64,000 bases of DNA. Origin: Leifsonia sp. Root112D2. Its GTDB lineage: Bacteria; Actinomycetota; Actinomycetes; Actinomycetales; Microbacteriaceae. Below are positions 1-9,897 of the stretch, piece after piece. The notes under the pieces were generated by a model. The model made no database searches. It worked only from the letters and a program-made list of their open reading frames with translations, and was not told the origin of the DNA. A program made the position numbers and the translations under genes. The stretch is from the NCBI RefSeq assembly GCF_001424905.1, contig NZ_LMCU01000001.1, positions 2,721,480 through 2,785,479 of the forward strand, in the 5' to 3' direction. Within the stretch, counting starts at the first letter, position 1. Every line of letters starts with the position of its first letter.

Positions 1-1
1 G

Positions 2-298
2 ATGCGCATCCTCGGTTCGTCGTGGGGCAACGCGCTCACCGGCCAGAGCGAGGCGATTGACCTCGCCAGCATGGATTTCGTTAATCGGGCGGCGGATCTG
101 TCACTGCCTATTCTGATCATGCACAGCGACGACGACGGCTACGTGCCATCGACGGGGTCACGCGAGCTGGCCGTGGAGCGGCCGGATATCGTGACCTTGG
201 TCTCGTTCACGCACGCCAGGCACACGCGGCTCTGGAACTACGATCCCGAACGATGGAACGGCGCCATCACCGATTGGCTGGGCGAGCTGCCCGCCTGA
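2..298 (+). CDS. Alpha/beta hydrolase, C-terminal fragment (5' end outside window)
   Basis: The reading frame is open from the first base and ends at TGA 296-298, so only the last ~98 residues are seen. They have the look of the end of an alpha/beta-hydrolase fold: a strand 'LPILIMHSDDDGYVP' that would carry the acid of the catalytic triad, followed ~30 residues later by 'THARHTRLWNYDPERW', which would supply the catalytic histidine, and a closing helix. The nucleophile elbow lies upstream of the window, so substrate class cannot be judged. The downstream gene is convergent and only 12 bases away. Confidence 0.6.
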   Translation: MRILGSSWGNALTGQSEAIDLASMDFVNRAADLSLPILIMHSDDDGYVPSTGSRELAVERPDIVTLVSFTHARHTRLWNYDPERWNGAITDWLGELPA

Positions 299-310
299 AT
301 CTCTTCTGCG

Positions 311-754
311 CTACAGAACTGCGGCCTTCTGCGCCACCTGGCGCTTGGTGCGCCCCAGCATGCCGCCCATTCCACGAATGCGCAGCGGCGAGACCGCCTG
401 GGTCAGACCGAGCATCTGCGAGTAGTCGTCGGGAACGGCGAGCACCTCCTCGACGCTGAGACCGCTCAGCCCCTGCACCAGAATCGACGCGAAGCCGCGC
501 GTGGTCGGCGACTCACGCGGCGCGGTGGCGAAGAGATGCACGATGCGCTGCTCGTCGACCTCCACGAAGATGAAGACGGGCGACTGGCATTCCTCAACAC
601 GCTCGAACAGATCGGGATGATCCGCATACCGCTCGGGAAGTTCAGGAAGCTCGTTGGCGAACTCGAGAAGCAACAGCAAACGGTCGGCTTGCTCGAGTTC
701 GAGAAAGCCGTCCCGAATCTCAGCGAGAGCAGGGGCGAGCGAGGTGTCAGACAT
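311..754 (-). CDS. sufE: SufE family Fe-S cluster assembly / cysteine desulfuration protein
   Basis: This 147-residue protein has the SufE fold signature. The sequence 'VEECQSPVF' places the sulfur-accepting cysteine at about residue 56, where SufE takes persulfide from a SufS-type cysteine desulfurase. Length fits the family (about 140 residues). I chose ATG 754; a TTG lies directly before it at 757, and the GGAG just upstream sits unusually close to both. It follows the sulfurtransferase gene on the same strand after 27 bases, so the two are probably co-transcribed and act together in sulfur transfer. No suf operon is in view. Confidence 0.88.
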   Translation of the reverse strand: MSDTSLAPALAEIRDGFLELEQADRLLLLLEFANELPELPERYADHPDLFERVEECQSPVFIFVEVDEQRIVHLFATAPRESPTTRGFASILVQGLSGLSVEEVLAVPDDYSQMLGLTQAVSPLRIRGMGGMLGRTKRQVAQKAAVL

Positions 755-781
755 CAACTCCAGTATCCCACCGCGGCAGCA

Positions 782-1681
782 TCAGCGTGCGCGGAGCTCG
801 CCACGTTCGGCACCGATCGCAATGGGCACACGCACGGCGCTGCCCCACTCGGTCCAGGAGCCGTCGTAGTTGCGAACGGTTTCGAATCCGAGCAGGTGCT
901 TGAGCACGAACCACGTGTGGCTCGATCGCTCACCGATGCGACAATAGGCGATCACATCGTCGCCCTCGGCAAGGCCTGCCTCGTCCTTATAGATGGCCTC
1001 GAGTTCGGCGCGACGCTTGAAGGTGGCATCCGGTGCCGCGGCACGCGCCCAGGGCACGGATGCCGCCGTCGGAATGTGCCCGCTGCGCAGCGATCCCTCG
1101 GTCGGGTACCCGGGAATCTCGGTGCGCTCACCGCTGTACTCCTCGGGGCTGCGCACGTCGATGAGTGGCTTGCCCAGATGTGCAAGCACATCCTCTTTGA
1201 ACGCCCGGATGTCGCCATCGTTGCGCTCCACTACCGGGTATTCGACCGGGGCCGGCGTGGGCACATCCGTTGTCAGTTCGCGGCCGTCGGCGATCCACTT
1301 ATCGCGACCGCCGTCGAGCAACCGCACATCCTCGTGGCCAAAGAGAGTGAACACCCAGAGCGCGTAGGACGCCCACCAGTTGTTCTTGTCTCCGTAAAGC
1401 ACGACAGTCGTGTCGCGAGCGATGCCCTTGGACGAGAGCAGCTTGGCGAAGTCCTCGCCCTGCACATAGTCACGCTCGACGGGATCGTTGAGGTCGGTGT
1501 GCCAGTCGATCTTGACGGCGCCGGGAATGTGGCCTGTCTCATAGAGCAGCACATCTTCGTCGGATTCGACGACGACGAGGCCGGGCGTGCCCAGGTGATC
1601 CTGCAGCCATTCCGCGCTGACCAGGCGTTCGGGGTGAGCGTAGTCAGCGAACTCGGGGGACGGATCACGATCGACAGCCAT
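782..1681 (-). CDS. Thiosulfate sulfurtransferase (rhodanese, two-domain)
   Basis: The 299-residue protein has two rhodanese domains. The C-terminal one carries the active loop CRIGERSS with the catalytic cysteine near residue 247, followed by [11 protein letters not shown]; the N-terminal domain has LYGDKNNWW at the equivalent place and lacks the cysteine, as usual for a regulatory half. CRIGERSS is the signature of actinobacterial CysA/SseA sulfurtransferases. It moves sulfane sulfur from thiosulfate or mercaptopyruvate to an acceptor. Two ATGs lie side by side (1684 and 1681); a GGAGG at 1691-1687 is better spaced for the second. It heads a minus-strand pair with sufE. Confidence 0.9.
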   Translation of the reverse strand: MAVDRDPSPEFADYAHPERLVSAEWLQDHLGTPGLVVVESDEDVLLYETGHIPGAVKIDWHTDLNDPVERDYVQGEDFAKLLSSKGIARDTTVVLYGDKNNWWASYALWVFTLFGHEDVRLLDGGRDKWIADGRELTTDVPTPAPVEYPVVERNDGDIRAFKEDVLAHLGKPLIDVRSPEEYSGERTEIPGYPTEGSLRSGHIPTAASVPWARAAAPDATFKRRAELEAIYKDEAGLAEGDDVIAYCRIGERSSHTWFVLKHLLGFETVRNYDGSWTEWGSAVRVPIAIGAERGELRAR

Positions 1682-1734
1682 CATTACCTCCAGGTACGCG
1701 CCTCATGGCGCGTGCGAAATTGTTTCGGGGTCGG

Positions 1735-1804
1735 ATTAGGCTAATAAGCGCCTGGATCCATTATCGAACTTACGCACCGCACGCGTACGCGTACACGGAT
1801 CCGT
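1735..1804. promoter_or_regulatory. Divergent promoter region with short palindromes
   Basis: The 155 bases between the sulfurtransferase and zapE starts contain ATTAG-G-CTAAT (1735-1745), the 12-bp palindrome ACGCGTACGCGT (1781-1792) and the 10-bp palindrome ACGGATCCGT (1795-1804). The central nine bases of the first, TTAGGCTAA, equal the core of the DtxR/IdeR iron box, but the outer positions do not match. Which protein binds, if any, is unknown. Confidence 0.35.
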
Positions 1805-1836
1805 AAGACTTCGACACAAAGGTGCCCTCCGCGCAT

Positions 1837-2895
1837 ATGAGTTCAGACCAGCCGGAAACAACGCTGCACCTCGTCGACCGTGCACCAACCATCACCGGCG
1901 CGGAGATCGCCGCGGAGCTGGTTCCGCCACCACAGTTCGCGCACGCCAGTTTTGCCGGTTACCGGCCTGACCATGACTACCCGTCGCAGGCCGCAGCCGT
2001 CGAGGCGCTCACGCAGTTCGCGAGTGTGTGGCAGCCGTCGAGGCCCACCGGGCTCTTCGGCTGGGGGCGCCGCAAGGCCGAACCGTTGCCCGGGGTCTAT
2101 CTCGACGGCGGCTTCGGCGTCGGCAAGACGCACCTGCTGGCCGCACTTTGGCATGCCGCTCCGGGGCCCAAGTTCTACGGAACCTTCATCGAGTACACGG
2201 CCCTGGTCGGTGCTCTCGGGTACGCGGGGGCGGTCAAACTGCTCACCGGTGCCACCCTCATCTGCATCGACGAATTCGAACTCGACGACCCTGGCGACAC
2301 CATGATGATGACCCGGATGTTGGGCCAACTGGTCAACACCGGCACCCGTATCGCCGCGACATCCAACACCCCACCGAACTCGCTGGGGGAGGGCCGCTTC
2401 GCCGCAGCCGACTTCCTGCGCGAGATTCAGGCGCTCTCGGGCCATTTCGAGACGATTCGCATCGACGGGCTCGATTACCGCCGTCGCGACACGGAGGGAA
2501 ACGCGCTCGCGCTCGACGATGCCGCGCTCGAGGCGACGGCGACCGCGCTCCTGAGGCGTGGCACCGCCGTCACGGTGGACACCTTCGACGGCGTCATCGC
2601 CCACCTGGCCACCGTGCACCCCTCGCGGTACATCAAGCTCATCTCCGGTGTGCAGGTCATCGGCCTCACGGGAGTGCACGAATTGCACGACCAGACCGAG
2701 GCGTTGCGGCTCGTTGCATTCATCGACCGGGTCTATGACGCGGAGATCCCGATTCTCGCCTCCGGCACGGCGCTGAGCGAGATCTTCGACGCGGAGATGC
2801 TTCAGGGTGGCTACCGCAAGAAGTACCTGCGCGCCGTCTCACGCATGATCGCGCTGACAACGGGAGAACTGCCGCCGCATGATGACGCCGAGTAG
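1837..2895 (+). CDS. zapE: ZapE/AFG1-like ATPase (cell division protein ZapE)
   Basis: This is a 352-residue AAA-type ATPase of the AFG1/ZapE family. The Walker A motif GGFGVGKTH lies at residues 91-99 and Walker B LICIDEFELDD at about 141-151. 'ATSNTPP' matches sensor 1 and 'FLREIQALSGHF' follows it, as in ZapE. In proteobacteria ZapE works at the Z-ring; the actinobacterial role is less clear. I chose ATG 1837 because the family begins close to this point; an in-frame GTG at 1822 would add five residues, and neither start has a good ribosome-binding site. It stands alone, divergent from the sulfurtransferase. Confidence 0.85.
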   Translation: MSSDQPETTLHLVDRAPTITGAEIAAELVPPPQFAHASFAGYRPDHDYPSQAAAVEALTQFASVWQPSRPTGLFGWGRRKAEPLPGVYLDGGFGVGKTHLLAALWHAAPGPKFYGTFIEYTALVGALGYAGAVKLLTGATLICIDEFELDDPGDTMMMTRMLGQLVNTGTRIAATSNTPPNSLGEGRFAAADFLREIQALSGHFETIRIDGLDYRRRDTEGNALALDDAALEATATALLRRGTAVTVDTFDGVIAHLATVHPSRYIKLISGVQVIGLTGVHELHDQTEALRLVAFIDRVYDAEIPILASGTALSEIFDAEMLQGGYRKKYLRAVSRMIALTTGELPPHDDAE

Positions 2896-2913
2896 GCGCA
2901 TCCGCTAACGTTC

Positions 2914-2960
2914 GAAACGCGATGTTAACACCGGCAGTGTGGCCGTAACGGGCGCGAAAC
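2914..2960 (+). promoter_or_regulatory. GlnR-like binding boxes upstream of the ammonium transporter
   Basis: Two half-site pairs have the 11-bp periodicity of actinobacterial GlnR sites (gTnAC-n6-GaAAC): GAAAC 2914-2918 with TTAAC 2925-2929, and GTAAC 2945-2949 with GAAAC 2956-2960. They lie 70-120 bases before the amt start, upstream of a possible -10 (TATATC, 3009-3014), which is the position expected for an activator under nitrogen limitation. The match is by eye; binding is inferred. Confidence 0.55.
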
Positions 2961-3032
2961 ACGACGGCCCATCGATCGAAATCTGCGAACGCCACACTGG
3001 CGGCACGTTATATCTCGACCCGAGGAGTCCAC

Positions 3033-4277
3033 ATGTTGTTACATGCCGCAGCCGCCTATGACGCCAAGGGCAGCATCGATGCCCTGTGGTTGCTTGTCGC
3101 GGCAGCCCTCGTGCTGCTGATGACCCCGGGCGTCGCCTTCTTCTACGGCGGCATGGTGAAGGCCAAGAGCGTCATCAGCATGATGATGATGAGTTTCGGG
3201 GCCATGGCCCTCGTCGGTGTGCTCTGGGTGCTGTACGGCTACGGAATGGTGTTCGGTACGCCTCTGATTCCGCACTGGCTCGGCGACCCCTTCTCCGCCA
3301 TGGGCCTGCAGAATCTGGTCGGCGGCAAGGGTGGTCCCGATCTCGGCGGTTTGGCGTTCGCCGGATTCCAGGCCACGTTCGCCATCATCACCGTCGCTCT
3401 GATCTCGGGCGCGATAGCCGACCGCGCGAAGTTCGGTTCATGGATGATCTTCGCCGGCGTCTGGGTGACCCTCGTCTACTTCCCGGTGGCGTACTGGGTA
3501 TTCAACCTGCAGGACGGATGGGCACCCGCCCTCGGCGTGAACGACTTCGCAGGCGGCACCGCCGTTCACATCAATGCCGGTGCGGCGGGACTCGCCCTCG
3601 CACTCGTACTCGGCAAGCGCGTCGGCTTTCAGAAGGGTTTCGGCAAACCGCACAACGTTCCGCTCACACTTCTCGGCGCCGCTCTGCTGTGGTTCGGCTG
3701 GTTCGGTTTCAACGCCGGCTCTGAAGCCGCCGTCGACGGCATCGCGGCGCTCGCCTGGATCAACACGCTCGCCGCTCCCGCTGCGGCCACCCTCGGCTGG
3801 CTCATCGTGGAAAAGATCAAGGATGGCAAGCCGACCGCGATCGGGGCGGCCTCCGGTGCTGTCGCCGGCTTGGTTGCCATCACGCCGGCGTGCAACATCC
3901 TGACTCCGGGCTGGGCCCTTCTGCTCGGCGTGCTCGCCGGGGCGGTCTGTGCGCTGGCGATCGACCTGAAATTCAAGCTCGGGTTCGACGACTCGCTCGA
4001 CGTGGTGGGCATCCACCTCGTCGGCGGTCTGCTCGGAACGCTCTACATCGGCATCTTCGGTACCGGCATCGGCCTCATCGACACCGGCTCGTTCAAGCAG
4101 CTCGGCGTTCAGGCCCTCGCCGCCTTCGGCGTCATGATCTACTCCTTCGTCGCGGCCTGGATCATCGGTACGGTCATTCAGAAGACGATCGGCTTCCGCA
4201 TCACCAACGAAGATGAGGTCGCCGGAGTCGACACCTTCGTGCACGGCGAAGAGGGCTACGCGCTCGAAACGGTTTAG
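3033..4277 (+). CDS. amt: Ammonium transporter (Amt/MEP/Rh family)
   Basis: The 414-residue protein is a complete Amt channel with about eleven membrane segments. It has the signature SGAIADRAKFG (about 125-135), 'DFAGGTAVH' with Asp171 and the first pore histidine His179, and 'VVGIHLVGG' with the second pore histidine His328. Unlike the Gram-negative AmtB there is no signal peptide. A good ribosome-binding site (GAGGAG) precedes the ATG. GlnR-like boxes are upstream and a strong hairpin follows, so it is a monocistronic unit. The PII gene glnK and glnD, which often follow amt in actinobacteria, are not next to it here. Confidence 0.95.
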   Translation: MLLHAAAAYDAKGSIDALWLLVAAALVLLMTPGVAFFYGGMVKAKSVISMMMMSFGAMALVGVLWVLYGYGMVFGTPLIPHWLGDPFSAMGLQNLVGGKGGPDLGGLAFAGFQATFAIITVALISGAIADRAKFGSWMIFAGVWVTLVYFPVAYWVFNLQDGWAPALGVNDFAGGTAVHINAGAAGLALALVLGKRVGFQKGFGKPHNVPLTLLGAALLWFGWFGFNAGSEAAVDGIAALAWINTLAAPAAATLGWLIVEKIKDGKPTAIGAASGAVAGLVAITPACNILTPGWALLLGVLAGAVCALAIDLKFKLGFDDSLDVVGIHLVGGLLGTLYIGIFGTGIGLIDTGSFKQLGVQALAAFGVMIYSFVAAWIIGTVIQKTIGFRITNEDEVAGVDTFVHGEEGYALETV

Positions 4278-4285
4278 CGCGGTGT

Positions 4286-4321
4286 CCCGCCGACGGTCGC
4301 TCTCGAGCCTCCGTCGGCGGG
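4286..4321 (+). terminator. Hairpin terminator after amt
   Basis: CCCGCCGACGG (4286-4296) pairs perfectly with CCGTCGGCGGG (4311-4321) across a 14-base loop, nine bases after the amt stop. There is no strong T-tract, which is common for terminators in high-G+C actinobacteria. Confidence 0.75.
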
Positions 4322-4349
4322 ATTGCTGCGTGGCGGCCACAATGGAGGC

Positions 4350-5192
4350 ATGAGCGCCTACGAGCAGATCACCGATCCGGTTGCCTATCACGCCGAGGGG
4401 CCGGTGTGGTCCGAGCAGTGGGGCGGCCTGCGCTGGGTCGACATGCTCGCCGGGGATATTCTCACGCTGCGCGGCGACGGCACGATCGATCGCATGCACG
4501 TCGGAACCGTTGCGGCCTTTGTGCGTCCCCGACGCTCCGGCGGATACGTGGTGGGTCTCGAACACGGCATCGGGCTCTCCGACGATGTGAACGCACCACC
4601 GGTCGCGCTGCCGCCGATGTGGTCCGATCCAGGCATCCGCATGAATGAGGGCGGATGTGACGCGGCCGGCAATCTCTACGCCGGCTCGATGCCGTACGAC
4701 GTGACGCCAGGTGCTGCCTCGCTGTATCGGATCGCGCCCGACGGCCTCGTCGAGACGGTGCTGGGCTCTGTCACCATCTCCAACGGCATCGACTTCTCGC
4801 CCGACGGGAGCCTGGCCTATTACAACGACTCGCAGACTCGCCGAACGGATGTCTTCGACGTCATCGACGGACGGCTCACGAACCGGCGCCCCTTCCACGA
4901 CGGCAACGGCGGCACGCCTGACGGCCTCTGTGTCGACTCTGAGGGGAATGTGTGGGTCGCGCTCAACAGCATGGGCGCGGTGCGACTGTATTCACCGTCG
5001 GCCCAGGTCATGGCCGAGATCGAGCTGCCCGTGCGCCTTGTCACGGCGTGCACGCTCGGCGGTGCAGACGGGCGCGACCTGTACGTGACGACGTCACGGG
5101 AGAATCTGGAGAATCCGGAGCCCGAGGCGGGCGCCGTCTTTCGGCTGAGGGCAGATGTGGCGGGCAAAGCGGTGCTGGCTTATGCGGGATAG
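4350..5192 (+). CDS. SMP-30/gluconolactonase family sugar lactonase
   Basis: The 280-residue protein has the six-bladed propeller pattern of SMP-30/gluconolactonase/LRE enzymes. Likely metal ligands are Glu16 in 'YHAEGPVW', Asn145 in 'ISNGIDFSPDG' and the Asp in 'GTPDGLCVD' (about 191); 'IRMNEGGCDAAGNLYAGSM' is the typical substrate-side loop. These enzymes hydrolyse sugar or other lactones with a divalent metal. The ATG at 4350 is preceded by GGAGG, although very close. The last 11 bases overlap the next gene, so both are probably translated from one message; the true lactone is unknown. Confidence 0.85.
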   Translation: MSAYEQITDPVAYHAEGPVWSEQWGGLRWVDMLAGDILTLRGDGTIDRMHVGTVAAFVRPRRSGGYVVGLEHGIGLSDDVNAPPVALPPMWSDPGIRMNEGGCDAAGNLYAGSMPYDVTPGAASLYRIAPDGLVETVLGSVTISNGIDFSPDGSLAYYNDSQTRRTDVFDVIDGRLTNRRPFHDGNGGTPDGLCVDSEGNVWVALNSMGAVRLYSPSAQVMAEIELPVRLVTACTLGGADGRDLYVTTSRENLENPEPEAGAVFRLRADVAGKAVLAYAG

Positions 5193-6255
5193 CACCACGC
5201 GCGAACTGCGTTCCACCGTCACGCACGTCGTGCGGCAGCTTCCCCCCGGCGCATTCGCGTTCACGATGGCGACGGGAATCGTCTCCACTGCCTTCGGCAT
5301 GATCGGCTGGACCGCACTCTCCATCGCACTCCTGGTGATCGCCATCGGCGGGGGAGTCGCACTCGTCGTGGCACAGGCGTGGCGGCTCGTCGCCTATCCG
5401 CGTAACGTCGCCGCCGATGCGCGCAACCCGGCCGTGGCATTCGGATTCCTCACCGTCGTCGCGGCGATCAACGTTGTCGGTGTGCGGCTCTACTCTGCCC
5501 AAGTGCCGACGGCGACCATCGTGCTGGCCATCATCAGCGTGCCTCTCTGGGTGCTGCTCGTCTACGGGATCCCCGCAACTCTCATGCTTCGGCGGCACGA
5601 GACCCCCGCCATCACCAGCGCGGACGGCAGCTGGTTTCTGTGGGTAGTGGCCACGCAGTCGCTGGCGACGGCCGCCGCGATCATCGCTTCGGGGAACGGC
5701 TCCGAGGCCCTGGCCGCGATATCCGTTGCACTGTGGGGAATCGGCGTGATGCTCTACCTGATGCTCGCCACGCTCGTGACCCTGAAGCTGCTGTCTGCCG
5801 TCAACAATCCGCGCACCATCAGCCCGTCGTACTGGATCTACACGGGTGCAACGGCCATCACGGTGCTTGCCGGCTCACGCATCCTCGTTTTACCGATCAC
5901 CCTGCCGATAGTGCACGTGACGACCACAGTTGTGGCCGGCCTCACGTTCGTGTTGTGGGCATTCGGCCTCTGGTGGATACCGCTGCTGCTGATCTTCGGC
6001 GTGTGGCGCCACGCGCGCGGGAGAACACCCCTGCGCTACGAGTCGGGGCTGTGGAGCATCGTGTTCCCCCTGGGCATGTTCTCGGTGGCCAGTATGCACT
6101 TCGGTCGCGCCGAGCATCTGTCGATCGTGACGGGAATCGGTGAGATCGGCGCGATAGTGGCGTCTCTGGTCTGGCTGGCGACGTTCGCTGCGATGGTCGT
6201 GGCCGTGCCGCGCGGGCTGCGGCTCGTGCGTGCACAACAGGCGGCAAGCCGGTGA
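5182..6255 (+). CDS. TDT/SLAC1-TehA family membrane transporter
   Basis: The 357-residue protein is almost entirely membrane helices (about ten). 'LPPGAFAFTMATGIVSTA' near the N terminus resembles the first pore helix of the tellurite-resistance/dicarboxylate transporter (TDT) family, which includes TehA and the plant anion channel SLAC1. 'LWWIPLLLIFGVWRH' and 'YESGLWSIVFPLGMFSVAS' are the typical late helices. Members move dicarboxylates, sulfite or other anions. The ATG at 5182 lies inside the end of the lactonase gene (11-base overlap), implying translational coupling. An upstream TTG at 5155 is possible but less likely. Confidence 0.8.
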   Translation: MRDSTTRELRSTVTHVVRQLPPGAFAFTMATGIVSTAFGMIGWTALSIALLVIAIGGGVALVVAQAWRLVAYPRNVAADARNPAVAFGFLTVVAAINVVGVRLYSAQVPTATIVLAIISVPLWVLLVYGIPATLMLRRHETPAITSADGSWFLWVVATQSLATAAAIIASGNGSEALAAISVALWGIGVMLYLMLATLVTLKLLSAVNNPRTISPSYWIYTGATAITVLAGSRILVLPITLPIVHVTTTVVAGLTFVLWAFGLWWIPLLLIFGVWRHARGRTPLRYESGLWSIVFPLGMFSVASMHFGRAEHLSIVTGIGEIGAIVASLVWLATFAAMVVAVPRGLRLVRAQQAASR

Positions 6256-6272
6256 GCGCAGCTCTGGTCCGC

Positions 6273-6278
6273 TACGCT
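6273..6278 (+). promoter_or_regulatory. -10-like TACGCT, seven bases before the PemK-like gene
   Basis: TACGCT at 6273-6278 ends seven bases before ATG 6286 and no ribosome-binding site lies between. This would give a leaderless or nearly leaderless message. No clear -35 is seen. Confidence 0.35.
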
Positions 6279-6285
6279 GCGATTC

Positions 6286-6798
6286 ATGGCACCGAGACCC
6301 ACGTTCCTGCAGGCCATTGCGCGACTCTTCGCGCCGACAAAGCGCGCACCCAGCCGCAAACCGCCCCTCGGTGAGTCGCCGGGACGCAGTGGTACGTCGG
6401 CGACAACAGAGGTTGATCCGCGTCGGCTCGGACGCGTTGGCATGTCATATTCGCCCGTGACGAACGGAGATGCAGACCCCGGCGAGGTCGTATGGACGTG
6501 GGTGCCGTACGAGGAGAACGATGGACGAGGCAAGGATCGGCCCGTGCTCGTGGTGGCCACCGAGCCGACGGGCACCGTTCTTGCCGTGGAGCTGACCAGC
6601 AAGGAGCATGCGGGACGCAGAGAGTATCTCGCACTCGGTTCCGGTGCCTGGGACAGTAGGGGCAGACCCAGTTGGGTGAAGATCGACCGAGTCTTCCGGG
6701 TGCACCAACAGGGAATGCGCAGGGAGGCTACCGCCCTGGATCGCAGGCGTTTCGAACCGGTGCGCTCGGCGCTGATGGCACGGTATGGCTGGCGATAG
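6286..6798 (+). CDS. PemK/MazF-like protein, solitary
   Basis: The 170-residue protein has a ~50-residue basic, low-complexity N terminus followed by a PemK/MazF-type domain: 'DPGEVVWTWVPYEENDGRGKDRPVLVV' (about 63-90), then 'VAVELTSKEH' and 'WVKIDRVFRVH', matching the barrel strands of these ribonuclease toxins. Classical MazF toxins are about 110 residues and are preceded by an antitoxin gene; none is seen here, and the gene upstream is a transporter. It may be a domesticated relative and not an active toxin. The proposed start gives a leaderless message. Confidence 0.7.
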   Translation: MAPRPTFLQAIARLFAPTKRAPSRKPPLGESPGRSGTSATTEVDPRRLGRVGMSYSPVTNGDADPGEVVWTWVPYEENDGRGKDRPVLVVATEPTGTVLAVELTSKEHAGRREYLALGSGAWDSRGRPSWVKIDRVFRVHQQGMRREATALDRRRFEPVRSALMARYGWR

Positions 6799-6817
6799 CC
6801 GCAGACGAATGTTGTTG

Positions 6818-6893
6818 TGGTGGGCGATACCGGACTCGAACCGATGACCTCTTCCGTGTGAAGGAAGCGCGCTACCAACTGCGCCAATCGCCC
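6818..6893 (-). tRNA. tRNA-Val (CAC)
   Basis: On the minus strand a 76-base cloverleaf runs from GGGCGAT (6893) to ATCGCCC-A with an encoded CCA (6820-6818). The anticodon stem CTTCC/GGAAG holds the loop TTCACAC, anticodon CAC, reading GTG. The T arm has GGTTCGAGTCC. It lies 19 bases beyond the convergent PemK-like gene. Confidence 0.95.
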
Positions 6894-6916
6894 ATCTGAT
6901 GCGGCCCAAACGATGT

Positions 6917-6954
6917 CGACCGCGAGACTCGATACTAGTCGAGGATCGCGGTCG
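6917..6954. other. Long interrupted hairpin in front of tRNA-Val(CAC)
   Basis: CGACCGCGA (6917-6925) pairs with TCGCGGTCG (6946-6954), and inside it CTCGA (6928-6932) pairs with TCGAG (6939-6943). The loop contains ATACTA, whose complement TAGTAT is a plausible -10 for the minus-strand tRNA 39 bases away. The rest of 6894-7018 holds nothing I recognise. Confidence 0.5.
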
Positions 6955-7018
6955 TGCGCACATCGACGCGGCCGGTCAGGCATCCGCAGAGTGATTGTTG
7001 AAACACGGCCGTGTCAGT

Positions 7019-7048
7019 TTGAATATCGATCAAGCTTTCGACTAGAGT
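7019..7048 (+). promoter_or_regulatory. Promoter of the tRNA Gly-Cys-Val cluster
   Basis: TTGAAT (7019-7024) and TAGAGT (7043-7048) are separated by 18 bases, a good sigma-70-type (SigA) arrangement, and would start transcription about 20 bases before tRNA-Gly. Confidence 0.6.
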
Positions 7049-7075
7049 CTCAAAGCACGCAGAAATGCGTGTAAC

Positions 7076-7147
7076 GCGGATGTGGCGCAGTGGTAGCGCA
7101 TCACCTTGCCAAGGTGAGGGTCGCGAGTTCGAATCTCGTCATCCGCT
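7076..7147 (+). tRNA. tRNA-Gly (GCC)
   Basis: A complete cloverleaf starts at GCGGATG and closes with CATCCGC plus discriminator T. The anticodon stem TCACC/GGTGA holds the loop TTGCCAA, anticodon GCC. The T arm is GAGTTCGAATCTC. CCA is not encoded. Confidence 0.96.
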
Positions 7148-7204
7148 CGAATGGAATCGCACCTTCGGGTGCGGTTCTCTTCATTTGGTGGTGAACCCAT
7201 GCAC

Positions 7205-7278
7205 GGTGGATTGGCCGAGAGGCGAGGCAGCGGCCTGCAAAGCCGTATACACGGGTTCGAATCCCGTATCCACCTCCA
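7205..7278 (+). tRNA. tRNA-Cys (GCA)
   Basis: The acceptor GGTGGAT pairs with ATCCACC; the discriminator T is followed by an encoded CCA (7276-7278). The anticodon loop CTGCAAA between GCGGC and GCCGT gives GCA. The T arm is GGGTTCGAATCCC. It is the middle gene of the Gly-Cys-Val cluster. Confidence 0.96.
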
Positions 7279-7303
7279 GCCTGTCAGCATCACCGGCAGG
7301 ATT

Positions 7304-7375
7304 GGGCGATTGGCGCAGCGGTAGCGCGCTTCCCTGACACGGAAGAGGTCACTGGTTCGATCCCAGTATCGCCCA
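7304..7375 (+). tRNA. tRNA-Val (GAC)
   Basis: The acceptor GGGCGAT pairs with ATCGCCC, discriminator A; CCA is not encoded. The anticodon loop CTGACAC between CTTCC and GGAAG gives GAC, reading GTC/GTT. It is nearly identical to the inverted tRNA-Val(CAC) 410 bases upstream except in the anticodon and T-arm positions. Confidence 0.96.
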
Positions 7376-7392
7376 CAGATGGCGCAAAAGAG

Positions 7393-7413
7393 TCCCTCGC
7401 CGGGAATTTTTTT
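7393..7413 (+). terminator. Rho-independent terminator of the tRNA cluster
   Basis: TCCC (7393-7396) and GGGA (7402-7405) form a small hairpin followed by AATTTTTTT (T-run 7407-7413), the only clear T-tract terminator in the window. Confidence 0.65.
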
Positions 7414-7431
7414 GTGTTTTGAATGCTGGTT

Positions 7432-9819
<2,388 letters not shown>

Positions 9820-9897
9820 GCCTTTGATTCTCCTTGCTGGCCGCCATGGTGGCAAAGCGTGCGCCGCTCAGGCCCGGGCGGTAGCGTAGGTGCCGTC

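Noticed and set aside
536..1744. Open frame of about 400 codons on the plus strand opposite sufE and the sulfurtransferase.
   Set aside because: It covers two clearly recognisable genes on the other strand; the translated product has no family features, and long antisense frames are common at this G+C content.
3438..4898. About 490-codon minus-strand frame across amt and the SMP-30 gene.
   Set aside because: It spans two real plus-strand genes and a terminator, and its product lacks any motif.
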